Below are positions 42,485 through 52,416 of a stretch of 64,000 nt of DNA, in pieces. A program made the translations under genes and the position numbers. The notes below the pieces were generated by a model. It was not told the DNA's origin, made no database searches, and saw nothing but the letters and a program-made list of their open reading frames with translations. Where the stretch lies: positions 1,860,001 to 1,924,000 of the forward strand of contig NZ_CP036524.1 in NCBI RefSeq assembly GCF_008281175.1, read 5' to 3'. Origin of the DNA: [Clostridium] hylemonae DSM 15053. GTDB lineage: Bacteria; Bacillota; Clostridia; Lachnospirales; Lachnospiraceae. Numbering within the stretch: position 1 is the first letter of the stretch; every line of letters begins with the position of its first letter.

Positions 42485-44737
42485 CTATTGCCCTTCTTCA
42501 ATGCACGATGCCCGAAGGCAGCCGGCTGTCAGTGTTTTTGCGTTTCTGGCCATGTCCGCAGGCGTGCCGGTAAATACAACTTCCCCGCCGTTTTTGCCTC
42601 CGTCAGGACCGATGTCTATGATCCAGTCCGCCTGCTTCATCACATCCAGGTTATGTTCGATCACTATCAGCGTATTTCCCCGGGAAACGATCATATCAAA
42701 CAGCTGCAGCAGATTTTTAATGTCGGACATATGCAGACCGGTCGTAGGCTCATCGAGCACAATGATACTGCCCCTTTTCCCCAGGTTCTTTGCCAGCTTG
42801 ATCCTCTGCCGCTCTCCTCCGGAAAGGGTACTGAGCGGCTGGCCTAGAGTCAGGTAAGATAATCCTACCTGCTCCATCACTTTCAGGCACTTTCTGATCT
42901 TGGCATCCTCAAAGAGTTCCATTGCCTGTGAAGCAGTCAGGTTCAGCAGTTCGACGATGTTCCTTCCCTTGTATGTACAGGCAAGCGCCTCCTCACTGTA
43001 CCGTGCGCCGCCGCAGGTCTCACATTCCGTGACGATCGGGTCCATGAAAGCAAGTTCTGTCACGATGACGCCTTTGCCGCCGCAGACCGGGCAGGCGCCG
43101 GCAGAGTTGAAACTGAACAGGCCTTCCGGCCTGCCGCTGTTTTGCGACATAAGTTTTCTTATCTCATCAAAGAAACCGAGATAAGAGGCCGGAGTGGAGC
43201 GGTTCGTTGCTGTGATGGGACCCTGGTCTACCATAACGGTATCACTTTCGTACTGTCCGGCAAATACGCCGGAAATGAGGGTGCTTTTTCCCGAACCTGC
43301 GACGCCGGTCACAACAGTCATGATCCCCAGCGGTATGTCCACATCTATATGTTTCAGGTTGTGCAGACTGGCATCCCGCACGGGCAGACTGCCCAACGGC
43401 TGCCGGAAGGACTCTTTTATCGGAAGGGACTGCCGCATGGCCTTTCCCGTCAGTGTATCGGAGCAAAGCAGTTCCGCATAACTTCCTGCAAAAACAATTT
43501 CTCCTCCGTTTTGCCCTGCCAGCGGGCCCACTTCGATCACATGGTCCGCGATCGAGATCACATCCTTGTCATGCTCTACAACAAGAATGGTATTTCCCTT
43601 GTCCCGCAGCCTCTCAAGCAGACGGTTCATGCGGTGGACATCGCGGGGATGCATTCCGGTGCTTGGCTCGTCAAAGATATACGTCATTCCGGTCAGACTG
43701 CTTCCCATATACCGGACCAGCTTCAGCCGCTGCGCCTCCCCTCCGGACAGAGACGGGGTCTCCCGGTTCAGATGAAGATACGGCAGGCCAATCTCAATCA
43801 TTCTGTCCAGTCCTTCAATGATCGTCTGGACGAGCACTGTCACTGTCCGGTCTGTGATCTGCCGCAGGACTTTCCGAAGCAGAGTCAGCTCCATATCACA
43901 CATGTCCGCAATAGAATATCCTCCTATTTTACAGTTCAGGGCCGCCTCATTCAGCCGTTTCCCGCGGCAGTCGGTGCATTCTGATTCCACGAGCAGGTTC
44001 TGGGATTTTTCTTTCGTATGCCTACTTTTTTTACTGATATCCCGGTTCAGAAGCGTTTTTGTGTACTTGTGGAACAGCCCGGCCACTTTCGGGTTCTCCG
44101 GCTCTCCCCTGCCGTCCCGGGATCCGTACAGAAGAAGGTTATATTCCTCCTTTGAATACTCCCTGACCGGCTTGTCCAGGTCAAACAGTCCCGATGCGGC
44201 GTACTGTTTCCAATACCAGGAACCGGGACGGTACAGAGTGTCCCTTACGCAGCCTTCATTCCATGATTTATCTGGCTCTAACAGAGCGTTTATATCAACT
44301 TGCGTGATCTTCCCGAGACCGGAACATGTCTTACACATCCCATTGGGATCGTTGAAGGAGAAGCAGGAGGCCGTGCCGGCACAGGGCTGTCCGATCCTGG
44401 AAAACAGCAGCCGCAGGCTGGCATACAGTCCGCTTATGGTGCCTACCGTAGAGCGGGCATTTCCCCCGAGCGGTGACTGGTCCACTACAACGGCCGCTGT
44501 CAGATTGTCAATGCGCTCCACGGCCGGTTTGGGATATTTAGGAAGCCGCGCCCTTACGAACGCCGGATACGTGGCGTTCATCTGCCGTTGTGACTCCGCG
44601 GCGATCGTGTCGAATACAATGCTCGATTTACCGGAGCCGGACACGCCGGTAAATACTGTGATCTTCTCCTTTGGAATTCTGAATGTGATATGTTTTAAAT
44701 TATTTTGCGTAAGTCCGTGTACAATGATATCTTCCAT
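42485..44737 (-). CDS. UvrA-like ABC protein (short, drug-resistance type)
   Basis: 750 residues, about 190 shorter than housekeeping UvrA. Two ABC modules: GVSGSGKSSI with CKTCSGLGKI and LSGGEAQRLKLV in the first, GVAGSGKSTLI with CPVCGGKG / CETCGG and LSGGERQRIKLAKNLG in the second. The UvrB-binding region is missing. This type includes DrrC-like proteins that protect against DNA-binding drugs. It is divergent from an AraC/GyrI-like regulator, which supports a drug-response role (inference). Confidence 0.85.
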   Translation of the reverse strand: MEDIIVHGLTQNNLKHITFRIPKEKITVFTGVSGSGKSSIVFDTIAAESQRQMNATYPAFVRARLPKYPKPAVERIDNLTAAVVVDQSPLGGNARSTVGTISGLYASLRLLFSRIGQPCAGTASCFSFNDPNGMCKTCSGLGKITQVDINALLEPDKSWNEGCVRDTLYRPGSWYWKQYAASGLFDLDKPVREYSKEEYNLLLYGSRDGRGEPENPKVAGLFHKYTKTLLNRDISKKSRHTKEKSQNLLVESECTDCRGKRLNEAALNCKIGGYSIADMCDMELTLLRKVLRQITDRTVTVLVQTIIEGLDRMIEIGLPYLHLNRETPSLSGGEAQRLKLVRYMGSSLTGMTYIFDEPSTGMHPRDVHRMNRLLERLRDKGNTILVVEHDKDVISIADHVIEVGPLAGQNGGEIVFAGSYAELLCSDTLTGKAMRQSLPIKESFRQPLGSLPVRDASLHNLKHIDVDIPLGIMTVVTGVAGSGKSTLISGVFAGQYESDTVMVDQGPITATNRSTPASYLGFFDEIRKLMSQNSGRPEGLFSFNSAGACPVCGGKGVIVTELAFMDPIVTECETCGGARYSEEALACTYKGRNIVELLNLTASQAMELFEDAKIRKCLKVMEQVGLSYLTLGQPLSTLSGGERQRIKLAKNLGKRGSIIVLDEPTTGLHMSDIKNLLQLFDMIVSRGNTLIVIEHNLDVMKQADWIIDIGPDGGKNGGEVVFTGTPADMARNAKTLTAGCLRASCIEEGQ

Positions 44738-44977
44738 TTATTTATACTCCTCCTGCCTGTTTTAAGCTGTCTCTCTGATCTGTGACAGCGCTGTCCCTTT
44801 ATTTTACAAAATCCCTGCGTCATATACATGATATATTTTGCGGTCCTGTATATCCATTTTATGGTAAAGGAAAACAATATCCCTGCATAAGGTGTGATTT
44901 TCATAAGGTAAACATATTGCCTGTGGAGATATAAAATGCACTGTGATACAATATAAGCAGCAAAAGGAGGTGTCTGC

Positions 44978-45841
44978 TTGAAACAATATTCCCCTTTAGA
45001 AAGGGCATTGGAATATATCGAAGAACACTTAAACGATAACATCGGACTGAATGAGGTATCTAAGGAGACAGGTTACTCCTACTACTATATGACGAGGCTG
45101 TTTACCTCTGTTTTAGGCGAATCTGTCGGCCGTTATATCAACCGTAGAAAGCTATACAATGCGTCCAGGAAGCTCATAGATACCGACGAGAGGGTCCTTG
45201 ATATTGCGGTTGACTGTGGTTTTGCATCGTCGGAAGCATTCAGCAGAGCCTTTAAGAGCGAATTTGGAAGTAGTCCGGCAGAATATCGAAAAGCAGGGGC
45301 TGATCTGGTGGTGAACGCCAAAAGAGAACTTGTGCCGGAAGATGTATATCATATTGCGCATAATATTTCCCGTTCCCCTGAGATCATCATGACAGATGAG
45401 ACAAAGGTCGCCGGAGTCCGGGGAACGACTTCTCTGTCGGATAACCGTATCCCTGAAATATGGAAGCAGTTTCTGCTTTTTCCAAAAGAGCTTTTCGATG
45501 GAGCGGACGTAGGATATGGCATCTGTGAAACAAAAAGGGCCGTTTATACAAGAGACGGCGACGTATTGTTTACAGTCATGGCCGCCGGAGCGGTGGACAC
45601 TTTTGAGAGTCTGCCGCGGACACTGGACAGAAAAATTCTGAGCGCGGGGAAATATGCCGTTTTTACCCATCGGGGAACTTTTGCAAACTTGCATAGGACA
45701 TATCGGTATATTTTTGGAACGTGGCTTAAGACAGCCGGTGAGGAATTAGACGATCGGGAGGACTTTGAAATGTATCAACGGAAAATCGTATCGTATGATG
45801 ATCCGGATAACGAGGTTAAAATATTTATTCCAATTAAGTGA
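44978..45841 (+). CDS. AraC-family regulator with GyrI-like effector domain
   Basis: 287 residues. It starts with a TTG at 44978 that has AAAGGAGG 7 bases upstream. The N-terminal double HTH is clear (LNEVSKETGYSYYYMTRLFTSVLGESVGRYI and VLDIAVDCGFASSEAFSRAFKSEFGSSPAEYR), followed from about 120 by a GyrI-like/Rob-type ligand-binding domain. Such regulators sense lipophilic drugs. It is divergent from the UvrA-like gene across 240 bp; I did not find a clear consensus promoter in that gap. Confidence 0.9.
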   Translation: MKQYSPLERALEYIEEHLNDNIGLNEVSKETGYSYYYMTRLFTSVLGESVGRYINRRKLYNASRKLIDTDERVLDIAVDCGFASSEAFSRAFKSEFGSSPAEYRKAGADLVVNAKRELVPEDVYHIAHNISRSPEIIMTDETKVAGVRGTTSLSDNRIPEIWKQFLLFPKELFDGADVGYGICETKRAVYTRDGDVLFTVMAAGAVDTFESLPRTLDRKILSAGKYAVFTHRGTFANLHRTYRYIFGTWLKTAGEELDDREDFEMYQRKIVSYDDPDNEVKIFIPIK

Positions 45842-45867
45842 AGAAAACATCAAATAATGAAAAGCAA

Positions 45868-45905
45868 ATAAAGCAGGACAGCCCCAAAGGGTTATCCTGC
45901 TTTAT
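45868..45905. terminator. Bidirectional terminator
   Basis: ATAAAGCAGGA and TCCTGCTTTAT form a stem with CCC/GGG inside, between the AraC gene and the convergent BclA-like gene. Confidence 0.8.
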
Positions 45906-45951
45906 CGTGCCTTTCCGCTTCTAATTTGGAAGACGTGTTATAGTTCTCAAA

Positions 45952-46473
45952 TCATTTATTAAGCATTTCGCTGCCTAACCGTACAAGCGTCATGGAACGG
46001 TTCATATATCCTAAAGCAGGGAAGTTCGTATAAATACTCACTCCCACTTCATCTCCCGCGGACAAAGGAGCTTGAATGACAAACGTCGAACTGTCTCTGT
46101 TAGATATATTGAAAAAAGTAGAAATATCGCCAAAAACCGGTGCTCCGTTGACCGTGATCACCGCGGTCAAATAGGGCTGTTCCGGATCAGGCTCTGTCGT
46201 CGTTTCAGCATTGATGGAGACAGTTATCTGATAAACTCCACTTTCCAGAACCACTAATTCATTTCCGGACGCACTGACGGAAATCGTATCGGATAACGGT
46301 CCGGCCGTATTGAACGGCACCGGTGTCAATGACGTCCCTGGCGTCTCTGCCCGGCCCCCTCTTAAGGATCCAAATGCCCAAACAGCTTGTTCCCCGGGAA
46401 CATCCGGTTGATCGCATGGTTTACATCCACAGGGAGCGTTACATTTATTACAATTATGATTTATTATATCCAT
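45952..46473 (-). CDS. BclA-like C-terminal domain protein (exosporium/spore surface type)
   Basis: 173 residues from the ATG at 46473 (AAGGAGA upstream). The N-terminus is Cys-rich (CNKCNAPCGCKPC). The body is a TNF/C1q-like jelly roll: LSDTISVSASGNELVVLESGVYQITVSINA, then SAGDEVGVSIYTNFPALGY. This fold forms trimers at the tips of BclA filaments. There is no Gly-X-Y collagen repeat, so it is a short relative. Confidence 0.7.
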   Translation of the reverse strand: MDIINHNCNKCNAPCGCKPCDQPDVPGEQAVWAFGSLRGGRAETPGTSLTPVPFNTAGPLSDTISVSASGNELVVLESGVYQITVSINAETTTEPDPEQPYLTAVITVNGAPVFGDISTFFNISNRDSSTFVIQAPLSAGDEVGVSIYTNFPALGYMNRSMTLVRLGSEMLNK

Positions 46474-46571
46474 TTTAGTCTCCTTTTCGGCACTGCGTAA
46501 ATACAGTGTCATGCTCCCTAATATAGTATGTAAAGTCTGCTTCTATGGTGTTCTTTAAAACAGCCAATGTT

Positions 46572-49500
46572 TTATCTGTTCTTTTTTATACATGCATTCA
46601 GCGTAACCAGCATCTGTTCTACCTGAAGCGGTTTGGACAGATGTCCGTCCATCCCGCTTGCAATAGATTTCCTTGTGTCTTCGTCAAATGCATTGGCAGT
46701 GAGCGCAATGACGGGAACTGTACGGGCATCCGGCCTTCCTGAGGTTCGGATGCGCCTGGCGGCTTCCAGGCCGTCCATGACCGGCATGCGGATATCCATG
46801 AGAATGGCATCAAATGTGCCTGTTTCACTCCGGCAGAAGCACTCCAGCGCTTCACGGCCGTTAGGGGCGCATGTCACGTCAAAACCATGCATTTCCAGGA
46901 TGGACTGCGCGATCTCTCTGTTCAGTTCGTTGTCTTCTGCCAGCAGAATACGCCGGCCGGTGAAGTCTGCCGGATGCGCCTCCATTTCCGGCTGTGTATC
47001 TGTTTCTTCCTCTTCTTCCTCCGCGTATCCAAGATGCAGTGTAAAGAAGAATTCCGAACCCTCTCCCACTTTGCTGTCCGCTTCCAGTGTTCCACCCATC
47101 ATCTGTACGAGGCGGCTTGAGATCGCAAGTCCAAGGCCGGTCCCCCCGTTTCGGGCCGCTGTCGCGGGGTCTGCCTGTTCAAAAGCATTGAACACACGTG
47201 ACAACGCCTCCGGCTCGATACCGATACCTGTATCGGCAACAGAAAACCGCAGCACTGCCATGGGGGATGCCTCCAGTTCTTCCACCCGAACCGTGATGCG
47301 TCCCTGTCCGGTAAATTTCAGAGCATTTCCGATGATATTGACCAGCACCTGATTTAACCGGAGACTGTCAGCGTTGAGGCGTCTGCCTCCGCTGTATTCA
47401 TTGACAAAAATCAGTTCCAGATGCTTTTCCTCCGCCTGGGCTTTGAATAAATATTCCAGTTTCTGCATCAGCTGCACTAGATCCACAGGCTCATAATTAA
47501 GTTCCATCTTTCCGCTCTCAATGCGGGACATGTCCAGTATGTCATTGATAAGGCTTAATAGATAGGCATTGGCGGATTCGATCTTATTCAGGCAGTCCAT
47601 AGTTTTTTTCCTGTCGTCCAGGACACTTTTGGCTATCGTTGTCATGCCGCTGATGGCATTCATCGGAGTGCGTATCTCATGGCTCATCCGTGAAAGAAAG
47701 TCTGTCTTCGCACGGCTCACCGCATCTGCTTTTGATTTCATGATAAAGGAAGGAACGATCTTGACCAGCTCTTTTAAAAGTTTCCGCTGCTCCTGCGTCC
47801 ACTCATAATCTTCTACATCTATCTCAAAGCTCATAGAACCGACGTATTCCCCGTAATTCCAGATCCCTCCGTGGAGGCAGGACGCAATATGGGAAATTCC
47901 TTCTCTGACATTATGATCTGCCAGGCCATCCTCGTCATACATATTGGCACAGATATCAAAATCCTCTTCAGAGGCATAAAAGTCTTGTCCAAGCTGCAGA
48001 TCATTCCGGTTTCTGGCCCACTGATAGGAAAACCGGTAGCTAAGATACGCCCGGTCCGCCTCGATGATAGATACCCGGTCAAACTGAAATGTCCTTCCGA
48101 TCCGTGACAGGAGCAGAAACACTGCGTCGTCCAGATTTTTGGATTTTCCCAGCAGATCAAGGGCAAAAGACACAAGGTCATCGTCCGGCCGGGAAGTCTC
48201 CCGGTTAATGTCATTGACCGGATGACTGTCTGTATAGAGCTGCGTCAAAAAAACGCCAAGTTCATTGGAAGTATCCAGATAGCAGGCGGCCTGTCCTTTC
48301 CCGTTTTCCTTCACGTATTTTAACGTACTCTCGGCGCAGCGGTACAGGGCGTTATATTCATCCACCACCTCCGTGCTGCACATGCCGACACTGACGGATA
48401 TTTGAATCTTCTTGTCCGTACTTACAAGGATACTGCGCACCTGATCGGCAATACGGGGCCCGATGACTGTAGCCTCCGCTTTGCAGCTGTTTTTAAAGAA
48501 CACCATGAATTCATCGCCGCCGAGGCGGATCTGAATATTGTCCGGTCTGCTCTCCGACCGCAGAAGATCCGCCACCTCCTGAAGAAGCGCATTGGCAAAA
48601 ATACTGCCCTCCGTCCTGTTGATCTGCTTGAAATCATCCATGTCAAACAGCATCATGACGCCATGTTCGCCCGGTTTCTTCGTCCTTAGATATTCCTTCA
48701 CAAGCCGGATGCCGCTTTCTTTGTTATAAAGTCCTGTCAGTTTGTCCCGGGAGCGCGCTTCTTCCAGGGCGCATTCCATCTCTTTCTGCTTCGTAATATT
48801 CTCTACGATACCGATCACAAGTTTGGGCCGCCCATTTTCGCCGGTCTGTATGACAGACATTGTCTCTCTGCACCAGGAGCCTCCCTCCAGTATCTTAAAC
48901 TCACAGGAAGCCGTGTGCGCGCCGTCCTGGATCCGCCTGTACATCTCGTAGAAGTCCGCCCTCGTCTCTTCGTCCACATGCTCCTTTGCAAAACTGCGCG
49001 GCATATCATCGTACCGCTCCCGGCAGTGATAGATTTGGCACGTACGTTTCGGCACGATACATTCTTTTGTCTCCGGGTAATAATAGATTTCACAAGTAGT
49101 CGTATGCTCCAGCGCCAGATGTAGGATCTCATTGCTCGCCTCCAGCTGTTCGGACAGCCGTCTGCTGCGCTGCTCGGCATTTTTTCTTTCGTTGATATCC
49201 AGGTACACGCTCTGGATGACCTCTTCACCGTCCACATCCACGATCAGTTCCGCGCTTCCGATGATCCAGCAGGGCGTGCCGCCCTTTTGGAGCAGACGGT
49301 ATTCAAAGCTGATCTTATCTCCCGGCCTGCGAAGCTCTCTGAGAAGCCCCAGAATGTACGCACGGTCTTCCTCCGCTATCAGGACGTCCGCCGCCCATTC
49401 CCCGACAGACCAGAACTCTTCATGAGAATACCCGAATATGCGTACTGCCTCCCTGTTGGCCTTTTTAAAAACAGCCTTCTCGTTCGTCAGCCGGTACTGT

Positions 49501-49586
49501 ACAATACCACACATGACAGACTGAAACAGATTGTTGTAATCGTCCATCTGTTTTATCTGGCCGCCGTCCTCTTTGCCTGGCTGCAT
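46572..49586 (-). CDS. Hybrid histidine kinase with internal GGDEF domain
   Basis: 1004 residues, soluble. Order: PAS (about 17-133), PAS-like (about 155-270), GGDEF (about 277-435, intact LGGDEF 355-360 and FDMDDFKQINR), a GAF-like segment (about 465-620), HisKA with His636 in LSRMSHEIRTPMN, HATPase (NALKFTGQG, DTGIGI, GTGLGLAI) and a receiver with Asp931 in LMDIRMP. The GGDEF domain sits between sensor domains instead of at the end, so one protein couples c-di-GMP synthesis and phosphotransfer. No Hpt or output gene is adjacent. Confidence 0.92.
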   Translation of the reverse strand: MQPGKEDGGQIKQMDDYNNLFQSVMCGIVQYRLTNEKAVFKKANREAVRIFGYSHEEFWSVGEWAADVLIAEEDRAYILGLLRELRRPGDKISFEYRLLQKGGTPCWIIGSAELIVDVDGEEVIQSVYLDINERKNAEQRSRRLSEQLEASNEILHLALEHTTTCEIYYYPETKECIVPKRTCQIYHCRERYDDMPRSFAKEHVDEETRADFYEMYRRIQDGAHTASCEFKILEGGSWCRETMSVIQTGENGRPKLVIGIVENITKQKEMECALEEARSRDKLTGLYNKESGIRLVKEYLRTKKPGEHGVMMLFDMDDFKQINRTEGSIFANALLQEVADLLRSESRPDNIQIRLGGDEFMVFFKNSCKAEATVIGPRIADQVRSILVSTDKKIQISVSVGMCSTEVVDEYNALYRCAESTLKYVKENGKGQAACYLDTSNELGVFLTQLYTDSHPVNDINRETSRPDDDLVSFALDLLGKSKNLDDAVFLLLSRIGRTFQFDRVSIIEADRAYLSYRFSYQWARNRNDLQLGQDFYASEEDFDICANMYDEDGLADHNVREGISHIASCLHGGIWNYGEYVGSMSFEIDVEDYEWTQEQRKLLKELVKIVPSFIMKSKADAVSRAKTDFLSRMSHEIRTPMNAISGMTTIAKSVLDDRKKTMDCLNKIESANAYLLSLINDILDMSRIESGKMELNYEPVDLVQLMQKLEYLFKAQAEEKHLELIFVNEYSGGRRLNADSLRLNQVLVNIIGNALKFTGQGRITVRVEELEASPMAVLRFSVADTGIGIEPEALSRVFNAFEQADPATAARNGGTGLGLAISSRLVQMMGGTLEADSKVGEGSEFFFTLHLGYAEEEEEETDTQPEMEAHPADFTGRRILLAEDNELNREIAQSILEMHGFDVTCAPNGREALECFCRSETGTFDAILMDIRMPVMDGLEAARRIRTSGRPDARTVPVIALTANAFDEDTRKSIASGMDGHLSKPLQVEQMLVTLNACIKKNR

Positions 49587-49606
49587 CTAATCGCCCCTCT
49601 TTCCTG

Positions 49607-49640
49607 TGAGACCGCGCGGCCGGCTGCCGGCCGCGGTCAC
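49607..49640. other. GC-rich hairpin between the symporter and the hybrid kinase genes
   Basis: GACCGCGCGGCCGG and CCGGCCGCGGTC can pair with a small bulge. There is no T-run on the minus strand, so it may slow or attenuate transcription into the kinase gene rather than terminate it. Confidence 0.4.
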
Positions 49641-49679
49641 ATATATGTTCCTAAAGCATATCATATCCTGCGGTCAAAC

Positions 49680-50978
49680 TCAATGACCTGCACCGGCTGT
49701 CCGGCTGAATACATCCCTGTCCAGCGCTTTGTTCTGGTGTGCCACGATCGTCGTGCAGACAGCATCCCCCGTAATATTGACTGCGGTCCTTGTCATATCC
49801 AGTATTCTGTCAATGCCCATGATCAGTCCGATGGCCTCCACCGGAAGTCCTACGGAATTAAACACCATGGTCAGCGTGACAAGCCCGACACTTGGAACGC
49901 CCGCTGTTCCGATAGAGGCCAGTGTGGCCGTCCCGATGACGGTAATGTAATCTACGATATCAAGCTGTATCCCAAACGCCTGGGCGGCAAATACAACCGC
50001 GACTCCCTGCATGATAGCCGTTCCGTCCATGTTGATCGTAGCCCCGAGCGGTATGGTGAACGACGAGATCCTTTTCGATACTCCCATCTTTTTCGCAAGT
50101 GTGTCAATTGACAGAGGTATCGTTGCATTTGAGGTGGCTGTAGAGAATGCAAATGCCATGACCGGGAAAAAGTTTTTGATGAATTTCAGCGGATTCAGTC
50201 CCGTGAACAGCTTTAAAAGCCCCAGATAAACGACAAAGCACTGGACAGCCAGGGCGATCAGTACGCCGAGCATGTATTTCCCAAGCGGGACGAAAGCGGA
50301 GAACCCAATTCCAGCAAAGGTCTTGGCGATCAGACAGAACACACCGACCGGCGCCAGATTCATGACCATCATTGTCATTTCCATCATAATATCATTGAAC
50401 TGACTGAAGAAATTGCTTACCGTCTCGGTCCGCTCTCCGAGCTTTGCAAGTATGACGCCGACAATAAGGGCAAATACGATGATCTGGAGCATACTGCCGT
50501 TTGCAAGAGAGTTGATCGGGTTGTCCGGAATGATATTGAGCAGCGTATCGGTCAGAGACACTGCTTCCGTGCTTCCCACATCTGCGGCGCCCGACTGTAT
50601 TTTGGACATGTCCAGTCCCCGTCCCGGATTGATAATATTTCCTACGGACAAGGCCACAGTTATGGCAAGCGCTGTCGTACAGAGATAGAAGACGAGTGTG
50701 CGCACGCCCACAGTGCCGAGCTTTTTCGTATCGCCTATGGACATACTGCCGCATACGAGGGAACAGAACACGAGCGGTACGACGAGCATCTTCATCAGGC
50801 GGATAAATCCTTGTCCGATGACGTGCAGAACGCCGTTTACGATAATATCATCTCTCACAGAGCCGGCAGGCACTGCGTAGCATAGAATAATGCCGCAGAC
50901 AGCCCCTGCGAGCAATGCTATAAAGATCTTTGTCGTAAGTCCTAATTTTTTCTTTGCCTCTATTTTGCTGTTTCCCAT
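49680..50978 (-). CDS. Dicarboxylate/amino acid:cation symporter (DAACS family)
   Basis: 432 residues, with the hairpin-loop motifs of GltP-like carriers: the serine-rich loop FSTATSNATIPLS, NMDGTAIMQGVAVVFAAQAFG, TATLASIGTAGVPSVG and DRILDMTRTAVNITGDA. Takes up glutamate, aspartate or C4 dicarboxylates with Na+ or H+. The ATG at 50978 is directly after the rfbD stop at 50979, with AGGAGG inside rfbD. Confidence 0.93.
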   Translation of the reverse strand: MGNSKIEAKKKLGLTTKIFIALLAGAVCGIILCYAVPAGSVRDDIIVNGVLHVIGQGFIRLMKMLVVPLVFCSLVCGSMSIGDTKKLGTVGVRTLVFYLCTTALAITVALSVGNIINPGRGLDMSKIQSGAADVGSTEAVSLTDTLLNIIPDNPINSLANGSMLQIIVFALIVGVILAKLGERTETVSNFFSQFNDIMMEMTMMVMNLAPVGVFCLIAKTFAGIGFSAFVPLGKYMLGVLIALAVQCFVVYLGLLKLFTGLNPLKFIKNFFPVMAFAFSTATSNATIPLSIDTLAKKMGVSKRISSFTIPLGATINMDGTAIMQGVAVVFAAQAFGIQLDIVDYITVIGTATLASIGTAGVPSVGLVTLTMVFNSVGLPVEAIGLIMGIDRILDMTRTAVNITGDAVCTTIVAHQNKALDRDVFSRTAGAGH

Positions 50979-51839
50979 CTATCCGATTCCTCCTTTGTTC
51001 TTCCATTCCTCCATGTATTCCTCCAGGGATGCCCTCCAGTCAGGCATCTCGTACACATCGATGATCCTCAGTATGAAGTTGTCCAGCACCGCATAGGCCG
51101 GCCGCACCGATGCCAGTTCAGACTCTCTTGCCGGCACAGGCTTCAGTTCGATGTTCCGGTCTGCCAGCTTCAGGATCTCCTCTGCAAACTCGTACCGGCT
51201 GCACGTGCCTTTGCATGTGGCGTGATACGTTCCATATTCGTTTGTCCCGATCAGATAAAGGATAAGCCGTCCAAGATCCCGCGCGCTTGTAGGGGAACCG
51301 AACTGGTCCGCCGCGACGGAAAGCTGTTTCTGGCTCCCGGCTTTTTCCAGCACACTGTTCACAAAATTGTCTCCTTTTCCGTAGACCCAGTTGCTGCGCA
51401 CGATAAAATGCTTGTGGGTAAATTCCTTCACATAATTTTCTCCTGCTCTCTTGGAACGCCCGTACACAGTGCGCGGATTCGTGTCATCAAACTCGGAATA
51501 CGGCGTAGTGCTCAGACCGTCAAATACATCATCAGTGGATAGCTGGACGATCTTGGCTCCTGTCTTTCTGGCGACAATACTCAAGTTCCTCGCTCCAAGC
51601 GCATTCACTCTGTACGCAAGCTCCGGCTGTTCCTCACAGAGCGCTGTGTCCGTGACTGCCGCACAGTTTATGATCACATCCGGCCGGTTGATCTCACCGA
51701 AACTGATCACCTCGTCGGTATGCGTAATATCAAGTTCTTCTTTATCTGTGTTGAACACTTCGGCGTCAAGCGGATCCAGTACATCATTAATGGCAGTTCC
51801 GAGCTGTCCCCCCGCACCTACGATCCATACTTTTAACAT
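50979..51839 (-). CDS. rfbD: RfbD-like dTDP-4-dehydrorhamnose reductase (SDR)
   Basis: 286 residues. It begins VWIVGAGGQLGTAI, then TVYGRSKRAGENYV with the Tyr-Lys pair and VRSNWVYGKGDNFV. The AGGAGG site precedes the ATG. No other dTDP-rhamnose genes are nearby, so the substrate is uncertain. Terminator hairpin at 51914-51943 lies just upstream. Confidence 0.88.
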   Translation of the reverse strand: MLKVWIVGAGGQLGTAINDVLDPLDAEVFNTDKEELDITHTDEVISFGEINRPDVIINCAAVTDTALCEEQPELAYRVNALGARNLSIVARKTGAKIVQLSTDDVFDGLSTTPYSEFDDTNPRTVYGRSKRAGENYVKEFTHKHFIVRSNWVYGKGDNFVNSVLEKAGSQKQLSVAADQFGSPTSARDLGRLILYLIGTNEYGTYHATCKGTCSRYEFAEEILKLADRNIELKPVPARESELASVRPAYAVLDNFILRIIDVYEMPDWRASLEEYMEEWKNKGGIG

Positions 51840-51913
51840 AATCTCTCCTCCTGTATCTTATAATTTCATGCATCCATAATTTACGTGCAGTGTCATAGTT
51901 TCACACCATAATA

Positions 51914-51943
51914 AAAGCGTTGATTACTTTTAATCAACGCTTT
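51914..51943 (-). terminator. Terminator of the his operon
   Basis: AAAGCGTTGATTA (51914-51926) pairs with TAATCAACGCTTT (51931-51943). It is downstream of the last minus-strand gene (stop at 52023) of the histidine operon. Confidence 0.85.
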
Positions 51944-52022
51944 ATATCCTGCTCATTTATTATATCAATGTTCCGGGACTGTGTCAACAATTCCGCACGC
52001 ACGGCACATTCCATCATTTACC

Positions 52023-52325
52023 TCAAAGATTCTTCCAGACTTCCGCCACATCCATGTCGGTCGTGATCTCCTGTATCACCCGGTCGCTGCTTACATGTTT
52101 GACTTCGATGCCGTTGTTCTCCATGGCAACAAAAGCTGCAAAAAGCATAAAGCACAGGAAGACCCGGATCCCAAACGTACTGACCGCTCCGGTTTCCTCT
52201 TCTCCATATAGTTTATGGTAAGCGGCGCCGTATCTCGGATGTACGGCCGGAGGGACCTTGCGGTCACTGTACAGATAGCGTGTTTCATCCAGCAGCTGGC
52301 GCCTTCGTTTTTCAGAGCTGTTCAT
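52023..52325 (-). CDS. Hypothetical single-TM protein after hisIE
   Basis: 100 residues from the ATG at 52325. A charged N-terminus (NSSEKRRRQLLDETRYLYSD), one TM helix at about 58-72, and a short acidic tail. The Shine-Dalgarno is weak (AAAGGA, about 12 bases away). It is the last gene before the operon terminator. Function not known. Confidence 0.6.
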   Translation of the reverse strand: MNSSEKRRRQLLDETRYLYSDRKVPPAVHPRYGAAYHKLYGEEETGAVSTFGIRVFLCFMLFAAFVAMENNGIEVKHVSSDRVIQEITTDMDVAEVWKNL

Positions 52326-52416
52326 AGTGCGTACCCGTCCTTTCCAGGCAGATATGTGTGAGTCTTTTCCTGCCTGGAATATTATATGCGGTATGCGTTT
52401 ACTTTCATTCCGTTTT

